A DNA stretch of 10,206 nt from Acidobacteriaceae bacterium (lineage in GTDB: Bacteria > Acidobacteriota > Terriglobia > Terriglobales > Acidobacteriaceae): positions 1 to 10,206 of the forward strand of contig JASHUH010000195.1 in assembly GCA_030040115.1 (NCBI GenBank). The letters are read 5' to 3'. Below, in pieces: positions 5,967 to 10,206 of the stretch. The translations under genes and the position numbers were made by a program. Under the pieces are notes generated by a model. It was not told where the DNA came from. It saw only the letters and a list, made by a program, of their open reading frames with translations, and searched no databases. Within the stretch, counting starts at the first letter, position 1; every line of letters starts with the position of its first letter.

Positions 5967-8003
5967 ATGGCGCTCCCAATGACTCGCCGCGATTTCATGA
6001 ACGGGGCTGCTCTCGCCTTGGGCAGTACGTTGCTGCCCGCCGCACAAGAAAGCGATCGGCTATTGTCCGTCCCGCCGCCTCTTGGAAAAGGGCCAGACGC
6101 TTCCGCGGAGGACCCCTTGCTGGCTGGCGGCATCACACCCCAAGACCCGCGATACTACCCTCCTGCGTTACAGGGAATGAGAGGCAGCCATCCTGGTTCC
6201 TTTGAATCGGCGCATGCCTTGCGAGACGGCGAATTCTGGAAGCACGCGGGGCGCTCCGGCAACGCGCGAGAAACGTACGACCTGGTAGTCGTCGGAGGCG
6301 GGATCAGCGGACTCGCGGCCGCCCACTTTTTTCGGTCGCGCGCGGGAGCAAAAGCGCGCATTCTCATCCTCGACAATCACGACGACTTCGGGGGCCATGC
6401 CAAGCGCAATGAAGTGAAGATTGGCGATCGCCTGCTCCTGATGAACGGCGGCACGCTGGGCATTAGCAGCCCGACTCCTTATAGTGCGGTGGCCGACGGA
6501 CTGCTTCGCGCCCTCGGAATTGATCCACCCTTGCTTCAGTCGAAGTGCTCGCGGCCCAGTGTCTATCGCTCGTTAGGATTGCGGCCCGGAATGTTCTTCG
6601 ACAAAGAGACCTTTGGCGCGGATCGCCTGGTTGTCGGCGCGCCCGGCCGCGGCTCTCGGCGCGGGGGCGCAGCAAGCGCGGAAGACTGGGAGAATTTCCT
6701 GGCCAAGACACCCTTGTCTCCGGCTGCGCAACGCGATATTGTGCGGCTTGAGACTGCGCATATCGATTACATGGCAGGACTCACCTCGGCGGAAAAGAAG
6801 GACCGCCTTTCGCGCATCAGTTATAAGGATTTCCTTCTCCACTATGTCCAAGTCGATCCGGAAGTGATTGCGTTCTACCAAACACGCACGCATGGCGAAT
6901 GGGGCGTCGGCATTGACGCCGAGCCGGCGCTGGACCTGTGGGCATGGGGCATGCCCGGCTTCCAGGGAATGCAACTGGATCCGGGGGTGACGCCCCGCAT
7001 GAGCTATACGGCAGCCGGCTATTACTCCACCGGCGGATCCTATTCATTTCATTTTCCAGACGGGAACGCGTCCATCGCTCGGCTTCTGGTGCGCGATCTG
7101 ATTCCAGACGCAATGCCAGGTCATACCGCCGAAGACGTGGTGACCGCTCGCGCCAATTATGCCCATCTGGACCGCGCGGACGAGCCAGTGCAAATTCGCT
7201 TAAACAGCACCGTGGTGCGCGTGCAGCATGCGGGAGAACCGGAAACCGCAACGGAAGTCGACGTGTCTTATTCCAATGCGGGCCAGGTCTCTACCGTTCG
7301 CGGACGGAGCGTTGTGCTCGCTTGCTGGAACACGGTCATTCCCTTCTTATGTCCGTCCCTGCCTGAGGCGCAGAAAAATGCGCTGCTCTACCTGGTGAAA
7401 GTGCCTCTCGTGTACACGACCGTGGGTATCCGCAACTGGTCCGCGTTCCATAAGCTGGGGGTTGCGAACATCTCCGCGCCTGGAAGCTACTTTAGCGACG
7501 TCAGCCTGAACTCCGTGACCGATATTGGCGAGTACAAGAGCCCGACTTCTCCGGAGGAACCAACGCTGCTGCATCTTACGCGAACACCCTGCCAGCCTGG
7601 CCTTCCGGTTCGCCAGCAGCAGATTGCCGGGCGCATGGAAATCTTTAGCACTCCATTTTCCACCTTCGAGCACCATGTTCGCGAGCAATTGGGGAGAATG
7701 TTAGGCGCAGGCGGTTTCGATCCGGCACGCGACATCGAAGCCATCATTGTCAATCGCTGGCCGCACGGCTATGGCTATGAATACAATTCGCTGTTCGATC
7801 CGGATTGGCCTCCGGACCAACGGCCGAATGTGATCGGTCGCAGACCATTCGGGCGCATCACTATTGCGAATACCGATTCCGGGGCCACGGCGTACACAGA
7901 TGTCGCCATCGATCAGGCCTACCGCGCCGTCAACGAAGTGTTCGCCACGAAGTCTGCGGACGAAGTTCCCCACGAAGCGGCGGCGCGTCCTGCGCTTGCT
8001 TGA
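5967..8003 (+). CDS. Tat-exported FAD oxidoreductase, spermidine dehydrogenase-like (copy 1)
   Basis: The 678-residue protein starts with a twin-arginine signal (TRRDFM, R7-R8, hydrophobic stretch ~13-26), so it is probably exported folded. The Rossmann FAD site is [17 protein letters not shown] (glycines 110-112 and 115), with the ribose-binding segment [16 protein letters not shown] following it. Other blocks shared with copy 2 are [65 protein letters not shown] and [16 protein letters not shown]. The overall layout and length (~620-690) fit the SpdH family. P. aeruginosa SpdH splits spermidine into 1,3-diaminopropane and 4-aminobutanal, passing electrons to a non-oxygen acceptor, and the Serratia enzyme was reported to carry FAD plus heme. 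The family match is from recall of shared motifs; the substrate is inferred. ATG 5967 has GAGAGG six bases upstream. It differs from copy 2 in an uncharged Tyr/Ser/Gly loop just before FHFPDGN. It is cotranscribed with the cupin. Confidence 0.85.
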   Translation: MALPMTRRDFMNGAALALGSTLLPAAQESDRLLSVPPPLGKGPDASAEDPLLAGGITPQDPRYYPPALQGMRGSHPGSFESAHALRDGEFWKHAGRSGNARETYDLVVVGGGISGLAAAHFFRSRAGAKARILILDNHDDFGGHAKRNEVKIGDRLLLMNGGTLGISSPTPYSAVADGLLRALGIDPPLLQSKCSRPSVYRSLGLRPGMFFDKETFGADRLVVGAPGRGSRRGGAASAEDWENFLAKTPLSPAAQRDIVRLETAHIDYMAGLTSAEKKDRLSRISYKDFLLHYVQVDPEVIAFYQTRTHGEWGVGIDAEPALDLWAWGMPGFQGMQLDPGVTPRMSYTAAGYYSTGGSYSFHFPDGNASIARLLVRDLIPDAMPGHTAEDVVTARANYAHLDRADEPVQIRLNSTVVRVQHAGEPETATEVDVSYSNAGQVSTVRGRSVVLACWNTVIPFLCPSLPEAQKNALLYLVKVPLVYTTVGIRNWSAFHKLGVANISAPGSYFSDVSLNSVTDIGEYKSPTSPEEPTLLHLTRTPCQPGLPVRQQQIAGRMEIFSTPFSTFEHHVREQLGRMLGAGGFDPARDIEAIIVNRWPHGYGYEYNSLFDPDWPPDQRPNVIGRRPFGRITIANTDSGATAYTDVAIDQAYRAVNEVFATKSADEVPHEAAARPALA

Positions 8004-8014
8004 TATGACTTGAA

Positions 8015-10078
8015 TCAAACCCTCGGAAGGCTTGACGCGATTGCCGAGCTTACTGGAGAGTTGCCCGATTCGCTCTTTGCATGCATTGCCATTGTCTCCT
8101 GGATGGCGCGATAGGCCTGATCGATGGCGGCGTTGGTGTAAGCACGGCCGGCGGAATCCGAGTTCGCGATGGTGATGCGCCCGAACGGCTTCCGGCCGAT
8201 GACGCATGGCCGCTCGGACGCGGGCCGGCCGAGCGGCTCGAATAAGGGATTGTATTCGTAGGCGTACCCGTGTGGCCATCGGTTGACCGTAATGGCGACG
8301 ATATCGCGCACCGGATCGAACCCTCCCGGACCCAGAATGGCGCCGAGCTGGGCGCGAATGTTGTGCTCAAACGTAGAGAACGGGGTCGTATACAGCTCCA
8401 TGCGGCCGGCCCTGTATTGCTCCTTGCAGGGCAAACCCGGCATGCAGGGCGTGCGTAACAGATGCAAGACGCAGGATTCCGACGGCGAAGATGGAAACCG
8501 ATAGCTGCCGAGGGAAACCGGGAAATCCAGGTCAACATTGCTGAAGTACGAACCGGGGCAGTAAACGTTGTCGGTCCCCAATTTCTGGAAAGCAGTCCAA
8601 TTCCTGATTTGCACGTTGGTATAGACCAACGGCTCCTTGACGGCGTAGGCCAGGGCCTCTTTTTGCCAGGTGGGCATCTCCGGGCAAAGATAAGGCGCCA
8701 TGCAGTTGTAACAAGCCATTACGCAATAACCACCCTGCACGGTATATAGCTTGCCGTTCTGCAGATAGGTGACGTCAACGGTTTTGGCCGTCTGCGGGTC
8801 GCCGCGATGACGGGCGCGCACCACCGGGCTGTTCAAACGCAGCCGCACCCGCGAATCAGACCGGTCCAAACGCGGATAGCTGACGCGGGCAGTCACAATA
8901 TCTTCCATCGTGCGCCCGGGGATCGAACCGGGAATCAGCGAGCGCACCAGCATACGAGCGATCGATGCATTGCCGTCGGGGAAATGGAAGATGTAGGGCT
9001 CCTCTTTTTCCTCCCGGCGTCTCTCCTCCATGGGGATGCCTTTGAAACCTGGGAAGCCCATATACCGGCAACTCAGAGCCGAGACTGCATCGATGCCGAC
9101 GCAATAGAGGTCATGCGGCGCTTTTTGGTAGACCTTCACCACGTCGGGGTGAACCTTGGCGTCCTGAAGCAGGAAGCCCTTATAGCTGGTTTTGATCAGC
9201 CGGGTCCGCAACTGCTCCGGAGTAAGCCCAGGTAAATAGTTAATGCTCTCGCGGATTAATCGTAAAAGATCCTGTTGTGCGGCCGGAGCGATCGGCATCT
9301 CATGGATGCGACTTCCCGGCAGGGGCTCCGTATCGTCACTGAATTGCACCGCGGCGCCCACCAGCAGGCGGTCGGTCCCGAAGCTCTCTTTATCGAAGAA
9401 AACCGACGGCTTCAGGCCAAGCGAAGAATAGAGATTGCGGTCAAAGTAGCGATAAAAACGGCTGACGTCGATTCCCAGGTCGCGCAGCAGTCCAATGGCC
9501 TGTGGACTGTAAGTTCCTGGAGCTTCGATCGATTGCGTACCCCCATATCCGAGCAGCAGACGTCCATTGGCGTGAAACTCGTTGCGTTTCGCGTGACCGC
9601 CAAAGTCATCGTGATTGTCCAAAATCAAGATCCGCGCGTCTTGCCCGGCGAATTGTCGAAAGAAATAGCCTGCGGCAAGTCCGCTGATTCCGCCTCCCAC
9701 AACCACCAAATCGTAGGTTTCGTGCGTATCCTGCGGAGCCCCTGCCGATTTCCAGAAGCGATGATCACGGAGCAGGTGAGCAGCCTCAAAGGATCCCGGG
9801 TGACTCCCACGCATCATGTCCGTCAACCCGGGAGGGTAATAGTTTGCATCTTTCTGGTTGACTCCCTTCGAGAGAAAATACTCCTGCGCGCTGGCGTCAG
9901 CTCCTTTTTCTGATTGCAGTGCGCTGGTCATCGCCTCGGGATGCGTTGCCAGATCCGCGAGTGCGCCCCTGGCGCCGAGCAAGCCCATGCCGGCGCCGAC
10001 GGCGACGCCATTCAGAAAGTCGCGGCGGGTGATCTTGCAGCCCATGCCCGGATCGCGGTCTCGTGTTTTCCGGCTCAT
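8015..10078 (-). CDS. Tat-exported FAD oxidoreductase, spermidine dehydrogenase-like (copy 2)
   Basis: This 687-residue paralogue of copy 1 is collinear along nearly its whole length. It has a fuller Tat signal: ITRRDFLNG (R18-R19), a hydrophobic core ~24-36, and a plausible cleavage site ALA-D at 39-42. The FAD site [17 protein letters not shown] has glycines at 128-130 and 133, followed by [16 protein letters not shown]. The C-terminal flavin-site region [17 protein letters not shown] is also conserved. Before IFHFPDGN it carries a strongly charged loop (MEERRREEKEEP) that copy 1 lacks; this is a candidate for different substrate handling. It also has CYNCMAPYLCPEMP where copy 1 has [17 protein letters not shown] 10078 has AAAGGA seven bases upstream. 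The gene faces copy 1 tail to tail with 11 bp between stops, so it belongs to a different transcript, probably one continuing from the gene at the right edge. The SpdH assignment is by family; spermidine, spermine or another amine are all possible substrates. Confidence 0.85.
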   Translation of the reverse strand: MSRKTRDRDPGMGCKITRRDFLNGVAVGAGMGLLGARGALADLATHPEAMTSALQSEKGADASAQEYFLSKGVNQKDANYYPPGLTDMMRGSHPGSFEAAHLLRDHRFWKSAGAPQDTHETYDLVVVGGGISGLAAGYFFRQFAGQDARILILDNHDDFGGHAKRNEFHANGRLLLGYGGTQSIEAPGTYSPQAIGLLRDLGIDVSRFYRYFDRNLYSSLGLKPSVFFDKESFGTDRLLVGAAVQFSDDTEPLPGSRIHEMPIAPAAQQDLLRLIRESINYLPGLTPEQLRTRLIKTSYKGFLLQDAKVHPDVVKVYQKAPHDLYCVGIDAVSALSCRYMGFPGFKGIPMEERRREEKEEPYIFHFPDGNASIARMLVRSLIPGSIPGRTMEDIVTARVSYPRLDRSDSRVRLRLNSPVVRARHRGDPQTAKTVDVTYLQNGKLYTVQGGYCVMACYNCMAPYLCPEMPTWQKEALAYAVKEPLVYTNVQIRNWTAFQKLGTDNVYCPGSYFSNVDLDFPVSLGSYRFPSSPSESCVLHLLRTPCMPGLPCKEQYRAGRMELYTTPFSTFEHNIRAQLGAILGPGGFDPVRDIVAITVNRWPHGYAYEYNPLFEPLGRPASERPCVIGRKPFGRITIANSDSAGRAYTNAAIDQAYRAIQETMAMHAKSESGNSPVSSAIASSLPRV

Positions 10079-10151
10079 TTGCGTATCCTTTCTGCTGCAC
10101 CCCGACTCTCATGACCGCGAACCGCCGGCCTGAGCATGGAGCGGAGCGACC
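10079..10151. other. Short gap upstream of oxidoreductase copy 2
   Basis: These 73 bases hold the copy 2 ribosome-binding site (minus-strand AAAGGA, 10091-10086). They contain no recognisable promoter or terminator. This favours transcription of copy 2 from further upstream, outside the window. Confidence 0.4.
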
Positions 10152-10206
10152 TTAGGAGGTAACCGCACTCTTGACGCGGTATTCAGCTTCTCGGCTGTCG
10201 AGCGCC
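10152..10206 (-). CDS. C-terminal end of an unidentified gene (5' part outside window)
   Basis: From the right edge inwards the minus strand is open for 18 codons and ends in TAA (10154-10152), reading ALDSREAEYRVKSAVTS. It is on the same strand as copy 2 and ends 73 bp before its start codon, fitting an upstream operon partner. The fragment is too short to assign a family. The evidence is only an open frame, reasonable composition and position, so it may be chance. Confidence 0.35.
   Translation of the reverse strand, partial: ALDSREAEYRVKSAVTS

Noticed and set aside
5444..6136. Minus-strand open frames of 191 and 230 codons opposite the cupin gene
   Set aside because: The plus-strand cupin has recognisable cupin sequence and a good ribosome-binding site. 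The antisense products have no motifs.
8000..8018. TTGAT / ATCAA inverted repeat spanning the two convergent stop codons, considered as a shared terminator
   Set aside because: Only a 5-bp AT-rich stem with a 9-base loop and no T-run; too weak for an intrinsic terminator.
9275..9913. Plus-strand open frame of 212 codons
   Set aside because: Antisense to oxidoreductase copy 2, covering the conserved FAD-binding region.
10171..10206. Plus-strand TTG start after TAGGAGGTAA at the right edge
   Set aside because: The spacing from the Shine-Dalgarno-like run is long, only 12 codons are visible, and the minus-strand frame gives a more protein-like end with a stop in a sensible position.

Overview
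This GC-rich bacterial window reads as a polyamine/GABA (4-aminobutyrate) utilisation locus. The organism is not identifiable from the sequence alone. Soil Acidobacteriota are my best guess, from the moderately high GC, the style of the GNAT and dehydrogenase proteins, and the MerR+XRE+cupin regulator; a proteobacterial origin is not excluded. I saw no rRNA, tRNA, insertion sequence or CRISPR array.

Layout. Positions 1-4841 hold three minus-strand genes. In transcription order they are a MerR-HTH + XRE-HTH + cupin regulator (4841-3969), an APC-family amino-acid/GABA permease (3681-2176), and a 658-residue-plus fusion of a GNAT acetyltransferase to a GabT-like class III aminotransferase (1973 to the left edge; the last few residues lie outside). 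Positions 4842-5410 are a divergent control region. It holds a good sigma70-type promoter facing right (TTGACA-N17-TAAGAT, 5061-5089), a palindrome just upstream of it, and one possible 65-codon small gene. Positions 5411-8003 are a plus-strand pair: a small cupin with a Tat-like N-terminus, then a 678-residue Tat-exported FAD oxidoreductase. A 687-residue paralogue of that oxidoreductase lies on the minus strand at 10078-8015, facing the first copy with only 11 bp between the stop codons. The right edge carries the probable last 17 codons of another minus-strand gene.

How the genes may work together (inference). The two oxidoreductases resemble the spermidine dehydrogenase (SpdH) family. That family oxidises spermidine to 1,3-diaminopropane and 4-aminobutanal, and both copies carry twin-arginine signals, so this would happen in the periplasm. 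4-Aminobutanal oxidised to GABA could enter through the permease, and GABA would be transaminated to succinate semialdehyde by the GabT domain. The regulator shares the XRE-cupin core of PuuR, the E. coli putrescine-utilisation repressor, with an additional MerR-type HTH. No 4-aminobutanal or succinate-semialdehyde dehydrogenase is visible; these would have to be encoded elsewhere. The most unusual items are the in-frame GNAT-aminotransferase fusion with an internal ribosome-binding site, the divergent pair of SpdH-like paralogues, and the Tat-tagged cupin.
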